Origin: Rugalucina vietnamica
Taxonomy: Eukaryota; Mollusca; Bivalvia; Lucinida; Lucinidae
NCBI GenBank assembly: GCA_964017185.1
Contig: OZ024869.1
Location: forward strand, 3,122,501 to 3,186,500
Reading direction: 5' to 3'
DNA length: 64,000 nucleotides
Below are positions 21,701-31,351 of the stretch, one piece after another (the first letter of the stretch is position 1; each line of letters begins with the position of its first letter). A program made the translations under genes and the position numbers. Below the pieces are notes generated by a model. It was not told the DNA's origin. It saw only the letters and a program-made list of their open reading frames with translations, and ran no database searches.

Positions 21701-22853
21701 CATCCTGGTAATAACAGACCACTTCACCAGATACGCACAAGCCATACCAACAAGAAACCAATCAGCGTATACCACTGCCAAAGCATTGTACGAGAACTTC
21801 TTCGTCCATTATGGATTTCCGGCTAAGATTCACAGTGACATGGGGGCTAACTTTGAGTCCAAACTCATCAGAAAGCTCTGCGATATAGTCGGAATACAGA
21901 AGACTCGTACCACCCCTTACCATCCGATGGGAAATGGCATGGTGGAGAGATTTAACAGGACCCTCTTGAACATGCTGGGAACTCTCCAAGAACATCAGAA
22001 GTCTGACTGGAAGGCTCATGTATCCACATTGACACATGCGTACAATGCCGCCATCCATGATAGTACAGGCTTTTCACCATACTATCTCATGTTTGGTCGG
22101 CATCCTAGATTGGCCATGGACGCATTTCTGGGGATAGGATCTGGTGAAGATGTGCCTAAGTCAAAGCAGGACTACAGTGACCGACTGAAGGATCGACTCC
22201 AGTTTGCATACAAGAAGGCTGGTGAGAAGGCTAAGAAGACTGGAGAGACGTACAAAATGTACTATGACAGAAAGGTGCGCCACGCAGTTCTTGAACCAGG
22301 CGATCGGGTCTTGATCAAGAATATCGGGCTTACTGGTCGCCAGAAGCTAGCAGATAAATGGCAGAAGCAACCATATGTTGTAAAGAAACAGCCTATTCCT
22401 GACATACCCATTTACGAGGTTGAGAAGGAAAATAGCAGTGCAAAACCAAAGCTGTTGCACAGAAATATGCTCCTCCCTTTTATCGGGCTGCCAGGTCCAG
22501 ATGAAGATGTCATTGGTAATCCTCCAAGAGATAGAAGAAGAGTAGAGAAAGAATTGGAGATAGAATCTGAAGATGAATACCATAGTGAATCATCAAGTTC
22601 AGATGACAGTTCAGATAGAGATCTAGATATTCAGCTGCGTCCTCCAAGATATCACCTTCCAGGTCAAGGAGACGATAGCAGGAATAGAAAGAGAAACAGG
22701 CAAGCGGAACCAAGGCATGATGTGGCACCTAAACCCTTGAGAAGGGGAAAGAGACTTAGACGTCCTCCAGAGAGATATCAAGCTGGTCAGAGGAACCAAC
22801 AAACCACAGAGTATGTGTTCTATGTTGATCCATACAATGTGGTATATATCTGA
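18702..22853 (+). CDS. pol: Retrotransposon Pol polyprotein (PR-RT-RH-IN)
   Basis: Read in the -1 frame from the slippery site, about 1,383 codons to TGA at 22851-22853; the first ATG in this frame is 18897, after the protease active site. Domains in order: aspartic protease (DSGSQITT, GAC at 18849); reverse transcriptase (RFCVDFRKLN, LDLRSGYWQ near 20003, YLDDVIIF near 20190); RNase H (TDASSTGLGAV near 20679, DADGLSR near 21006); integrase with an HHCC finger (near 21460-21590) and D-D-E core (CIDYL near 21655, HSDMGANF near 21832, GMVERFNR near 21935). An acidic, Ser-rich C-terminal extension follows. All key catalytic residues are present and no frameshift is seen. The domain order is standard for Ty3/gypsy. 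Confidence 0.95.
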   Translation, partial: GKLKGVLVEGRTEDKRQESPEVINIFDRVVGHSNESPITINGIETNALIDSGSQITTISEDFYKSMTPPPPWVSLRDIDIHIEGAGGHRIPYMGIVLITIGAQFLGEEKVKCLALVVPTTRYSLDVPVIVGTNAIRDCKVLCTENMNIPKEWAFAFVSLQQTKIGVVKSTNNFDIIVQPMETITLSGLVRKKCSLESAVTENTEGASIKLGVCPRVVSLQSPGKYQRVPVRLFNMSATAVTIKPNSNLCELQEVKVLRSADIDQTKAEKAQAQQHRVQTDKKDRKVDLKDIPEGINLEDMCVTDQQKQQLLEFLVKWKDNFSTDITDLGNCDLIKHEIKLTDDEPFKEPARRIPPALFEEVKEHLKEMMAAGAIKPSHSPYSSNVVIVRKKDGTIRFCVDFRKLNSKTVPDAYAIPRVADSLHLLAGAKYFTKLDLRSGYWQVEIKDEDKNKTAFQVGGLGFYEFNRMPFGLCNAPATFQRLMERCMGELNLRDCLIYLDDVIIFSSTFEEHIERLEAVFSRLKQHNLKLKPSKCEFLRSEVTYLGHVVSEEGIRTDPEKTKAVKDWPVPKNVKEVRAYLGFTGYYRRFIKNYANIARPLNDLLVGHCTTKKTKAKKKTKQTPFVWTEAQQTAFDSLKEKLMKPPVLAYADYSMPFKLHTDASSTGLGAVLYQNQEGMDRVVAYASRSLKPSERNYPAHKLEFLALKWSVTEKFHDYLYGARFEVVTDNNPLTYVFTTAKLDATGQRWLAALSNYNCTISYRSGKQNLDADGLSRIREDEQTRTIFPDVLKTICHSVTVDTAQQPYVESLTDVDQEQLDPEEASTIQEEVINGTALSAKDWIQAQSEDRNIRFVINSMLEGCKPTTEMADSQDIDRRFIADWEKYHLKEGVLYKKATVSEEEFDLLCLPHKLRDDIFKAYHADLGHQGRDRTLSLIKRRFFSPGLEHYIKQRIQTCSRCIRRKTAPAKAAELVNITSSAPMELICIDYLCLERSKGGIENILVITDHFTRYAQAIPTRNQSAYTTAKALYENFFVHYGFPAKIHSDMGANFESKLIRKLCDIVGIQKTRTTPYHPMGNGMVERFNRTLLNMLGTLQEHQKSDWKAHVSTLTHAYNAAIHDSTGFSPYYLMFGRHPRLAMDAFLGIGSGEDVPKSKQDYSDRLKDRLQFAYKKAGEKAKKTGETYKMYYDRKVRHAVLEPGDRVLIKNIGLTGRQKLADKWQKQPYVVKKQPIPDIPIYEVEKENSSAKPKLLHRNMLLPFIGLPGPDEDVIGNPPRDRRRVEKELEIESEDEYHSESSSSDDSSDRDLDIQLRPPRYHLPGQGDDSRNRKRNRQAEPRHDVAPKPLRRGKRLRRPPERYQAGQRNQQTTEYVFYVDPYNVVYI

Positions 22854-23384
22854 CAATAAGCTAAAACGTGAACAGAGAGTACAGAAAGGTCATCAGTGAA
22901 AATCATTGCAGGTATTCAGATGTTTTATTTCATTTTATCAGACCAAGTTTCCCATAGACCTCATTCCTTTCCTATAGTTGTCATTATCATTCATTTTCCA
23001 TTAATCATTCACTATTTCACTCTATCACATCACACATTCAAGGTTTTTAATATTCTTTCTGACATTGAAAGATTGAGTTTTAAATTTTGAATCCATGGAT
23101 TAATATTTTTATTTTGCTAAGCATCATTGGGCATAATGACATGATGAATGGTGCTTTTGTGACAGCTTGCAGACAAACTGTGTGCCAGCATTTATTAGAT
23201 CGGGGTTTGATGATATTGATATTGCTTTAGGATTGTTTTGTTGTTTCATTGAAGACCGATCATTTTGACTTTCATTTATAATTGAAATATGTATGTGTTG
23301 AAGGTCCATGTTATTTTTCCTTTTTCTTAAATGCTTTTGAGTACATTAGAATGTCGGGACGACATTCCATAAAGAGGGGAAGTA
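22854..23384 (+). other. 3' untranslated region and polypurine tract of the LTR element
   Basis: About 530 bp without an ORF. It ends in AAAGAGGGGAAGTA (23371-23384), a polypurine tract abutting the 3' LTR. No env-like ORF is present. Confidence 0.85.
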
Positions 23385-24279
23385 TGTCATAGGCTGCATT
23401 TGATGCGATTTATTTGAAGTAAGGTCTGTCGTAGGCCGTATCGGCGCGTGGCCCTTCAATCGTAAACCGTACCATTTAGCTAGTTCCTACCGTCGTCATC
23501 CTTAACGTATAATGCGCTTTTTACGAAACACCACCCGTAGTCGCATTAGTACCTTTCCCCTAAGATCCGACCTTTTCCAATACATACCTTCTTTCTTAAC
23601 ATAACAATGCATGAGCCGTTATATGGTGTTCACTTTTGCTACCTGCGCTACCTGTATCCATGCCTCGGTGCACTTACGCCATAGCTACTGGAGAGACAAG
23701 TTTATACTTTCTCTGTGTCATGTCATTGTTACTGTAGAAATATATTTTATATATATTTCAGGTATGTTGTTTTACTTATTTTGTCGGATGTATCACTTTT
23801 GTACATAGTTTTGGATTTTGATAATTTAAAGATGAGTTAGACAGTACTTGAATTATAGTTGTGAAATGAAGCTGCAAGATTAACATTTTGCTTAAGATCG
23901 AAATCCGTACCATCATACATACACTCATAGTTCATGATGCATTGTTTACTACATTTATTTGCTGTCTAATTAGTTTTGCATTGTTTCATAATTATGTATT
24001 TTGCACTTACGCCATAGCTACTGGAGAGACAAGTTTATACTTTCTCTGTGTCATGTCATTGTTACTGTAGAAATATATTTTATATATATTTCAGTGGACC
24101 AGATATGATTTAGATCATCTATATTGCCATTATCATCTTTGTATGTTATCATCATGGAACATCATCATCATTTGTTGTCTTGGTCCCATGGATTAAATTC
24201 ATTTGGCCAGAATACTACAGTTCACTTGTGTGTTAAATCCAATGAAGAACCCTCGGGTTAATAACGACAGACGTTGACA
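23385..24279 (+). repeat. 3' LTR
   Basis: 895 bp, same length and, by eye, same sequence as 12580-13474. It is followed by the ATGG target duplication and then the rest of the split host repeat. Confidence 0.95.
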
Positions 24280-24464
24280 ATGGTACTGCATAAAACTTCA
24301 GACCAATATCTACCAATATGCAAAGTATCAACTTGATACATCTACATGTTCAAGAGATATAGACTTCTAAAATCTTTAACCGAAAGTGTGACGCGGACGT
24401 ACACGTAAACGCGGACGAACGAGGTGACAACAATAGCTCTGTGCACTTCGTGCAGGCGAGTTAA
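24280..24464. mobile_element. Tandem-repeat element, right part
   Basis: Resumes with ATGGTACTGCATAAAACTTC, the same point in the 170-bp unit where the left part broke off. It ends GTGCAGGCGAGTTAA; its CTCGCCTG complement matches the other terminus at about 12005. Confidence 0.85.
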
Positions 24465-24631
24465 TGAATGTTTTGTTTGGTACTTAGTATGCTCTAAACA
24501 ATCCGCTGTCACATTTGTATGTATATATGTTTATCACTTGTTGTAACATTCAGATGGGCCATTAGGCCTGGTGTTTATCATTAATTAAACTTCAAACTCT
24601 AACCATTATTTTGAGTATTTCTGTCTTACAG

Positions 24632-24724
24632 AGCAAATGACAAGAAGACGAAGCGTTCAGGTTCTGTTGGTATTTGGTCTCTTCAGCATGCTGGCATATA
24701 TCAATATCGGTTGGGATCGGACAG
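24632..24724 (+). CDS. Carbohydrate sulfotransferase, exon 1 (signal anchor)
   Basis: The acceptor GTCTTACAG ends at 24631; the ATG is at 24637. The exon encodes 29 residues plus one base: a basic start (MTRRRSVQ) and a hydrophobic segment (VLLVFGLFSMLAYINI), i.e. a type II membrane anchor as in Golgi sulfotransferases. Donor ACAG|GTAAAA; the exon ends in phase 1. Exons 1-3 join in phase (88, 274 and 982 coding bases, 447 codons plus stop). The exon starts only about 170 bp after the end of the split repeat element. An untranslated upstream exon is implied by the acceptor. Confidence 0.75.
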
Positions 24725-25656
24725 GTAAAATTAAATTAAATTTTATTTCAATCATTTAACTGCAAACTTTTTCGCATTTATTTTATTTTCATTTTTATGG
24801 TAGCAACAATTACAGGGCGCCCGGTTTCATATACATGTACTTTTGATGTTTATAATCTTTAAAAACCTATAATATTATTATCCTATATTTTCAAAAAATA
24901 CCTAAAATATCCTTACTTTTGGATTTTGATAAAAAAAAAAGGACTGTAAAAGAGAGAAACATATAATAACCCATTAGTGTAGTTTATTTCCATCATTTTA
25001 TAGCTCTAATCATCCTATTTCTGCCTCGAAAAATCCATATTTTTGAACCTCACCAAAATTTTAAATTCATAACATGTAAGTTACTAATCATGCCATGTTC
25101 ATGAAATACATCATGTGTCCTTTTCACAAGTTGACCAAAGCAATTGGCAAATGAAATTTATTGCTCATATATACATTATGTTTATTATAAAATATTGAAA
25201 ACTATTAAATGAATGATAATTATTTCAGTGCCCTCTATACATATCATTACACTTTTTTCACGCATTACACTTTTTTCACGGCACGCTATTTTCACGCCCA
25301 GGCGATACTCTACCCGGGACGTCCGATCAGACCTGATCTTGATCCCTCGAAAACGCCAAGTATGCTCTGACGGTATTCCCGAAATATATTAAGCATACAT
25401 TAAACAGACTATATGAGCCGCAGCATGAGAAAACCAACAATCTGCAGCTGCGAAGCTGATCAGCGCCTTTATTTTCGCTACACGGATAGTACAATTCCTT
25501 TACTTTCTAAATCCAAAATAAAGCCTGTAGCCATCTCCTGTGCTTGTACAGTTCGGTTTGTGTCGATCCTGTTCTGAAACCACATTGTTGGTTTTCCCAC
25601 GAGGCGGCTCAATTAATTACAAACCTTGCAATGCGTTCATCACGTCACTATTTCAG
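24725..25656 (+). other. Intron 1 of the sulfotransferase gene
   Basis: GT at 24725, AG at 25655-25656 (CACTATTTCAG). AT-rich, with a MITE copy (25414-25611) that ends 45 bases before exon 2. A short duplicated phrase, CATTACACTTTTTTCACG, lies near 25250-25280. Confidence 0.75.
25414..25611. mobile_element. MITE with nested palindrome, copy B
   Basis: Left end TGAGCCGCAGCATGAGAAAAC, right end GTTTTCCCACGAGGCGGCTCA. The inner palindrome is reduced to GCAGCTGCGAAGCTGATCAGC, so this is an internally shortened copy. Confidence 0.8.
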
Positions 25657-25930
25657 CAGAGAAGTCACTGGTTCTCCTCGACCTTAAGAACACCACATTC
25701 AAGTCCAGAAGTAGCAACCATACACTGACTAACGATCTCCTCTGGAACACACAACGCCGACCGGGGGTTAAACTCATCATTATTCTGGCGTACATGCATA
25801 CAGGGTCGACATTTCTAGGCAGTATTCTGCAACAGATTCCCGGTGTCTACTACGAGTATGAAACTTTGAGGAGTCTGCAACAAGATTCTCGCAACAAGGC
25901 AACAGTGATTTACATGAACGGATCAGAAAG
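25657..25930 (+). CDS. Carbohydrate sulfotransferase, exon 2 (5' PAPS-binding site)
   Basis: Starts after TATTTCAG and ends at the donor AAAG|GTTTGT. Its first two bases complete the Ala codon opened in exon 1. It encodes a stem region with possible N-glycosylation sites (NTT, NHT) and then a beta strand and loop, KLIIILAYMHTGSTFLG (residues about 68-84). TGSTFLG is the 5'-phosphosulfate loop that binds the PAPS cofactor in sulfotransferases. The exon ends in phase 2 within an Arg codon. Confidence 0.85.
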
Positions 25931-27384
25931 GTTTGTACATGTACCAGATGGTTACCTTGTGTTTGAAACGTTAACTAATATATAAAATATTTGGCCATGC
26001 GAGTGTTGACAATATTGCAGTTTGATACAGGAGCAAAAGGCGAATGAAAAGGAAATCCTATCTAGTTTGGTACAATGCAAGCTGGCATATTTTGTTCATG
26101 TGAATTTAGACAAATGATTACAAATGAACATCACCGTATTACTACCCCCTTTGCAAACAATTGCAATATTTTATTCATGTATATGCTTGCATTTTCCACT
26201 GTTTCCGACTTAATGTCGTTCATGTATTTCATTGGCAGGTGACATACACCTTTAAAGTTCATCGTGATATTTGCTTGTTTGTTTGTTTTTGCCTGATTGT
26301 TCAAGACTTGAGTTGGTAAACCGTGGTTAGTGCAAGCGTGCTGGTACATTGCCTTGCCTTGATAAAGTTCTATGTTTATACATATCTCAATCTTTTGTTA
26401 TTAGTAGTCTGTCATTTGGAATTCTTTCCTTGATTATGTTTTGTTCTTGCCATTATTTGTCGAAGACATCTCAGATCATTTTTGACCTGCATCCGGGTTT
26501 TTTCCATATGGAAGATGAAAAAGGCAACAAACTGCATCTCTTTTAAAAGTTCTTTAAGATGATGTTATTTTACTATACAAGGTATCAATGATCTATTGTT
26601 ATTCATTTTAATCGCTTTTTGTGTGACGAAAGCTTTTGCAAAGAAAAATTAAAATAAAAAATCTGTGGATTTTGAAATTTTATGAGCCATGCAAGCCATC
26701 GTAGATAAGATGCGTTCGGAGTTTCACCATTGAATATAGGCGTGTTCGGATCAAAGGTTCTGCTTCACAGAACGAGTTGTTTCCGCCAGTAAGGGCTCAC
26801 CGCACAATAACGATATTTTTACTACATTTTTTGATATCCAGGAATTTTGGGGTAGGTATATATGCATTAAAACTGTCAACGTTAAAACGAATAGGTACAG
26901 TTTTTTTCACTGAGCGTTTAGCTGTCAGGCTAAGGTAGTGATGCCATTTCAACAACAGAGCAAACTAGTCTTGTGTCCGTCAAAGATAGATTTCTGTCCC
27001 ACATCTATATATCTTGTGCTTAGGTATCACTACTACATCACTGAGCTTCTATGCACTGTCAACAATTTATATTTTAGAATAAAGCATAAATAAAATGTAC
27101 ATCATGCATCCTGTACCCTATTGCAGAACAGATATTAATCTTCGACAATTATCTTTTTTAAAGATGTATCTTGTATACCTTGTCTGTATATGCCCCATAT
27201 GTGGGCCGAAAATTCGTAATAAAGATCTTATGTATTGTATCTTGTATCTTGGTACAGACAATTTTGTATCTTGTATCTTGGTACCGACAATTTTAGGAAT
27301 CACTTGTTCTCTTCGAAACTAACGGCTACGCCAACCTTCGTATTTGAACGATGGCAGTGCGCTGAGCATGTGTCCCATTATAGA

Positions 27385-27600
27385 GGCCTCCCCAGGGGGG
27401 TCTTTGCTCCCTGCTCCCTGAAAGAAAAATGACATTTCTCCCCAGCTCCCTAAAATATTTTTCCTCAGCCCACTGCTCCCTGCTCCCTAAAACCCCGAAA
27501 TCTCCCCAAATCCCTGAACATAAATGACCCTTCTCCCCAAATCCCTGAAAATAAATAGCCCTTCTCCCTGAATCCCCAAAACCCCTGGGAGGGCCCCATT
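27385..27600. repeat. CTCCCTGAA-type low-complexity repeat with inverted ends
   Basis: Multiple short units of the form CTCCCC(A)AATCCCTGAAAATAAATG. The block is bounded by CCTCCCCAGGGG at the left and CCCCTGGGAGGGCC at the right, which are roughly inverted, so the whole array could fold. Confidence 0.75.
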
Positions 27601-27761
27601 ATAGACTATTATTAGTATCAGCAGCAGTTAGCTTTGTCATCCATTTTCTTTTTGGTCCCGTTTGAGATCAGCGAGGATATTCTGAGATATCAGAAACTTA
27701 TTATCAGTCAAGATTCATTTTCTAACCAATGTTTAATATATTTGGTCCCATTTAGATAATA

Positions 27762-28748
27762 CAAGGTATGGCAGGAAAGTTCGTAGACACCATTAGTATT
27801 TTCAACAGGAAAAGAAATTCAGTCAAAATGAATATATCTGGGTTTGCAAAAATATTTCATTAGCAAATTGACGAAATTTTATGAAAATCTGGCCAACGCG
27901 ACATTTTCTACAGCCTTTTATGTGCACCTCCCTAACCGGGAGCGGGACAAGGGTCAACGTCTCAGAGTGACGTTACTTGAAGTTTATTGCTGTCAGTGCT
28001 TTGTATTGTTGTAACAAGTTTAACCGATGTTTCAGAGTTATTCCACATAGGGTCCTTGGATATCGGTACAATTTTATTATGTGTATCCAGCTGTCAAATG
28101 CAGATCTGTGCCAACTGTCCTCAGGTTCTCTGATGACCGGTTGAACATATGAAACCATTTTCATTCACTGAGAATGTAAGACGAGTGCCCTTCCGCCGCC
28201 GTTTATCATCTTAGATGATCTATCGAGCATCCAAAAATCAACTAGTGACAGACAAGCGGATCGCTTATATGTTGTTGTTATAATTTCCATCGTGTCTGTT
28301 GGCCATTTCCATAACAAAAACACACAATTTTATGGTTATCGGCTGTTCTCCGACGTCAAAATTACGCCATTTTTTCTAACATTTTTTTTCGGACTGCATC
28401 TGAAATTTTATTCACAGATATCAAACTGTACTACCGCCAAGGCCCAAACATTCAGAAAACGTCAAGATCAAAATATTTTAACGCTACAGCACACTTCCGT
28501 GCCGTTTCACAAGCAAAAACAGAATGTGAAAATCGTCACATTTTATCACGTTTTGACACCTGCCCCGCACGGCCCTACCCTCAAGCAGAAAAGTGGCCAT
28601 ACCAAGCGTGTTATTACTTCAAATTGCACAAAATTTCTGAAATATACTCATAAGATATTGCTGCTTGAAATTATGCAGAACGCTTCTTCAACAACGCGTT
28701 ACTTTTTCTGATAGCTGAAGTGTCTACGAACTTTTCTGCCATACCTCG
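27762..28748. mobile_element. Mariner-like element, degenerate (987 bp)
   Basis: Terminal inverted repeats of about 29 bp, CAAGGTATGGCAGGAAAGTT and (complement of the right end) CGAGGTATGGCAGAAAAGTT, with two mismatches over the full 29 bp. TA lies on both sides (27760-27761 and 28749-28750). The CGAGGT start and TA duplication fit Tc1/mariner. The inner frames are short and no D,D34D motif can be recognised, so it is a relic or non-autonomous. Confidence 0.8.
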
Positions 28749-28969
28749 TACTAGTCTTTGTATCGACTACGCTGTTTAAAGTTGCAAAATTCAGTAAATT
28801 CTCTTTGGCTCCTTGTTGCCAAATCTAAAGGGTCACTGACGAGACTTTAATAGTCGAAACCGCGGTTTGGCCCATCCCCTTTCTCATTAATGTGTTCACT
28901 GCTCTTAAAGGATCTCAGTTTAAAAACGACCGGTTAAAACTCAAATATATATGTAGCTTCTCTTTGCAG

Positions 28970-29951
28970 ACACCCGGAAGGAGATCAAATAGAAAGAACC
29001 ATAGCAACAGACGCTGTATCAAAACTGATTTCCTGCCAGCACGCAGAGCTAGACATATCAACACTTTCACGTTATTACTTCAGCCTTAATTCATCTATGA
29101 TGCGAGACTTGGCAGATTACTACAAGTGTCTAAATGTCAGACAATCGTTCAGTAGACCAGCATGGCATCAGACAGTAGGGCTCAATTCTAGCTTAAGCAG
29201 TCATTCACGTTTGCCTTTCAATCACTTTCAAACACAAAACCGGAGGCGTTCACCGCATGCAAAGAACCAAACGCAACCATTGCTGCCCAGATTGGTGCCT
29301 CTACGTCGCCAAAGCATGACGTCACCACCGACACATCTTCGACCTAGGATACAGACCTGCTTACCTCTTATGACAGACAAATGTCTGAAAAGTTCAGCGA
29401 GGTCATTCAAATTTATCCGCATGAGCATGAACGTTGCCGAGAGATTGTTGAAGAATTTCCCAGACATCAAGATTATTCATCTCACACGAGATCCTCGTGC
29501 TATGTTAGATTCTCAGGTCAGAAAAAATGATAACAACGCCAGATATTTTGGTTCATTTGTGAAAACTTCTACTGACATGTGCGCTCGCATGAAACGTGAC
29601 CTTGACCTTTTAAAAACTCTGAAAGAGACCTACCCGGAATCATTCCATTCTTTGCAATATGAAAATTTTGCGAACTCTCCGATTGAAGAATCCGAAAAAT
29701 TGCTGAATTTTCTAGGATTTGAACTTACTATACCATTAAAAAGTTACTTAGAATCGAAAACAATAACAGCAAAAACTAATTCGTCGGAGAGGTCGACTGT
29801 TTGGCGGAATCACATATCTGCCCAACACTTAAATGTCATTGATCTCAAGTGTGACAAAGTTTACTCTGAACTTGGATATATCAAATATCCGAGCATTTTA
29901 GACATAAGGAATTTGTCGAATCCAACCACAATCTCTCGTAGATACTTTTGA
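28970..29951 (+). CDS. Carbohydrate sulfotransferase, exon 3 (3' PAPS-binding site and C-terminus)
   Basis: The last exon begins with the base that completes Arg 121 and stays open to TGA at 29949-29951. KIIHLTRDPRAMLDS (RDPR near residue 294) is the 3'-phosphate-binding motif of Golgi carbohydrate sulfotransferases; the helix before it (CLKSSARSFKFIRMS) and the later HSLQYENFANSP, resembling the LRYEDLxxxP motif, also match the family. The enzyme should transfer sulfate from PAPS to a sugar in the Golgi lumen; the acceptor cannot be told. Residues about 185-250 are low-complexity (Gln, Pro, Arg, Ser), unusual for the domain, perhaps a lineage-specific insert or locally degraded stretch. Total 447 aa, normal for the family. 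Confidence 0.85.
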
Positions 29952-30120
29952 TTTTATTATGTCTTTGTCTCTTACAAGAGTTACACAACATGCTATTCCC
30001 AAAGCAAAATATACAAAGTAAACTTTCAAGTAAGTATCAATTTCTAACTGCTTTAATCTTCTTATTTGTTACGTTAAGGAATTTTTCGAAAACATTTTTT
30101 AATGGCCAAAACATTTTTTA
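29952..30120. other. 3' flank of the sulfotransferase gene
   Basis: No canonical AATAAA is evident. The phrase AACATTTTTTAATGGCC is repeated in tandem just before the LINE start (30090-30125). Confidence 0.5.
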
Positions 30121-31038
30121 ATGGCCATTGTCATCGAACTTCAAGTTAAAGTACATGTTTGTAAAATCTCCATTAGTGACCATTATGCGGTATTTGGTAA
30201 TCGCAAGGTTAACAATGTTATAAAATCTAATACTCATCAGAATATTACATACAGATCATTTAAAAACTTTGATGAAAACAAATTTATCAGTGAATTGCAG
30301 GAAGTACCTTGGGAAACAATCGAATATTTTTATGACGTGGATGAAATCGTCGAAGTATGGAATAAGATGTTCTTAGAAGTAATTAATAAACACGCCCCTT
30401 TAAAATCGCATCGTATCAAAAGAAAGTATCAGCCAGATTGGCTTAATCCAGAAATTCTAGACTGTATTAAAGAACGGGATAAATGCAAATTAAATGGTAA
30501 AATAGATGAGTATCGAATCTTAAGAAATAAAGTGTCTACAATGATAAACAAGGCTAAAGAGGAAACATATCAAACAAAAGTTGAGGAAGGGAAAAATGAT
30601 CCTCGTTCGATTTGGAAATTATTTAAGCAATTTGGCATGAGTAAAAAAGGGAATGCTAAAGTTGATAGTTTTGAAATCAAGGTAAATAATGATTTAATAT
30701 CAGATGATCAAGACATTGCCAATGTGTTTAATGAATATTTTGTGAGTATCCCATCTAAGCTAAAAGAGCCAATACAAACGTCTGACTTTAAACTCCTTCA
30801 AGATTTCGTTGATTCTAAAGTGAATGATGGCACAAATTTCTCTATTCCGTTTGTAAATTGTTCGTTCGTTAGTAACTATTTGTCTAATACGGATATAAAA
30901 AAGGCTACGGGGTTAGATTCTATAGGCCCAAGGTTGTTAAAGATTGCTCCGAATGTTTTGACCCCTTCCATTACTTATATAATTAATAGAAGTATTGAGT
31001 CTGGTGTTTCCCCTGCATATGGAAAAATGCAAAAGTAA
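30121..31038 (+). CDS. LINE ORF2, left part (endonuclease end, linker, start of RT), 5' truncated
   Basis: The frame begins with the last part of an AP-endonuclease domain (ISDHYAVF, matching the SDH motif) and a long linker (WLNPEILDCIKERDK, then YQTKVEEGKNDPRSIWKLFKQFG) typical of jockey/CR1-type elements. It then enters the RT N-terminus (KKATGLDSIGPRLLK). A one-base loss near 31010 shifts the frame, so the ORF ends early at 31038. Coding sense continues to 31080 in the next frame with one in-frame stop, where the foldback element interrupts it. The element is 5' truncated, as most LINE copies are. Confidence 0.85.
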   Translation: MAIVIELQVKVHVCKISISDHYAVFGNRKVNNVIKSNTHQNITYRSFKNFDENKFISELQEVPWETIEYFYDVDEIVEVWNKMFLEVINKHAPLKSHRIKRKYQPDWLNPEILDCIKERDKCKLNGKIDEYRILRNKVSTMINKAKEETYQTKVEEGKNDPRSIWKLFKQFGMSKKGNAKVDSFEIKVNNDLISDDQDIANVFNEYFVSIPSKLKEPIQTSDFKLLQDFVDSKVNDGTNFSIPFVNCSFVSNYLSNTDIKKATGLDSIGPRLLKIAPNVLTPSITYIINRSIESGVSPAYGKMQK

Positions 31039-31275
31039 ACCCAATTTTCAAATCTGGTGACTAAGATAATGTTAATAGTAGACATTTTTCACTTTTGAAC
31101 GTAAATGCTGCTGGCGCTTGCGGTTATGACTTTCCGTGTGATGGGGGACGACTCGTGAGGGCATATATGAGACGAAGACGAGGGACGATATGAAGAATTA
31201 CTTAGTCACAACTACCAATAGACCGACGAAGAAGATTTGAATAAGAGAGTCAAAAAATGAAATAGCCTAGGACGT

Positions 31276-31351
31276 GTAGCTGTGTAGCTCAGTATGTAGC
31301 GTACTTGGGATTGAAAGCGAAAGGTCCTGGGTTCGAGTCCCGGACGGATCA
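31276..31351 (+). repeat. tRNA-like block in left foldback arm
   Basis: TAGCTCAGTATGTAGCGTAC resembles the D-arm/A box, and CTGGGTTCGAGTCCCGG forms a complete T arm with a perfect B box. The anticodon arm is degraded. A T-rich stretch follows. Its counterpart lies in the right arm on the other strand. Confidence 0.7.

Larger units (their letters stand above)
12580..24279 (+). mobile_element. Complete Ty3/gypsy LTR retrotransposon, 11.7 kb
   Basis: Two 895-bp LTRs (12580-13474 and 23385-24279) with TGTCA...TGACA termini bracket a long leader, gag, pol (PR-RT-RH-IN) and a polypurine tract. ATGG at 12576-12579 is repeated at 24280-24283 as a 4-bp target duplication, and the pre-insertion repeat is recognisable on both sides. 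I see no difference between the LTRs by eye, and features within them recur at a constant offset of 10,805 bp. No env-like ORF is present. Intact frames and matching LTRs indicate a very recent, perhaps still competent, insertion. Confidence 0.95.
25931..28969 (+). other. Intron 2 of the sulfotransferase gene
   Basis: Three kb, GT at 25931 to AG at 28968-28969 (TCTCTTTGCAG). It contains a C-rich short-period repeat (27385-27600) and a mariner-like element (27762-28748). No other coding sequence is supported; short open frames inside lack family motifs. Confidence 0.75.

Noticed and set aside
28132-28165. CTGATGACC ... GAAACC as a second hammerhead
   Set aside because: No G-C closure next to the core and no stem II.
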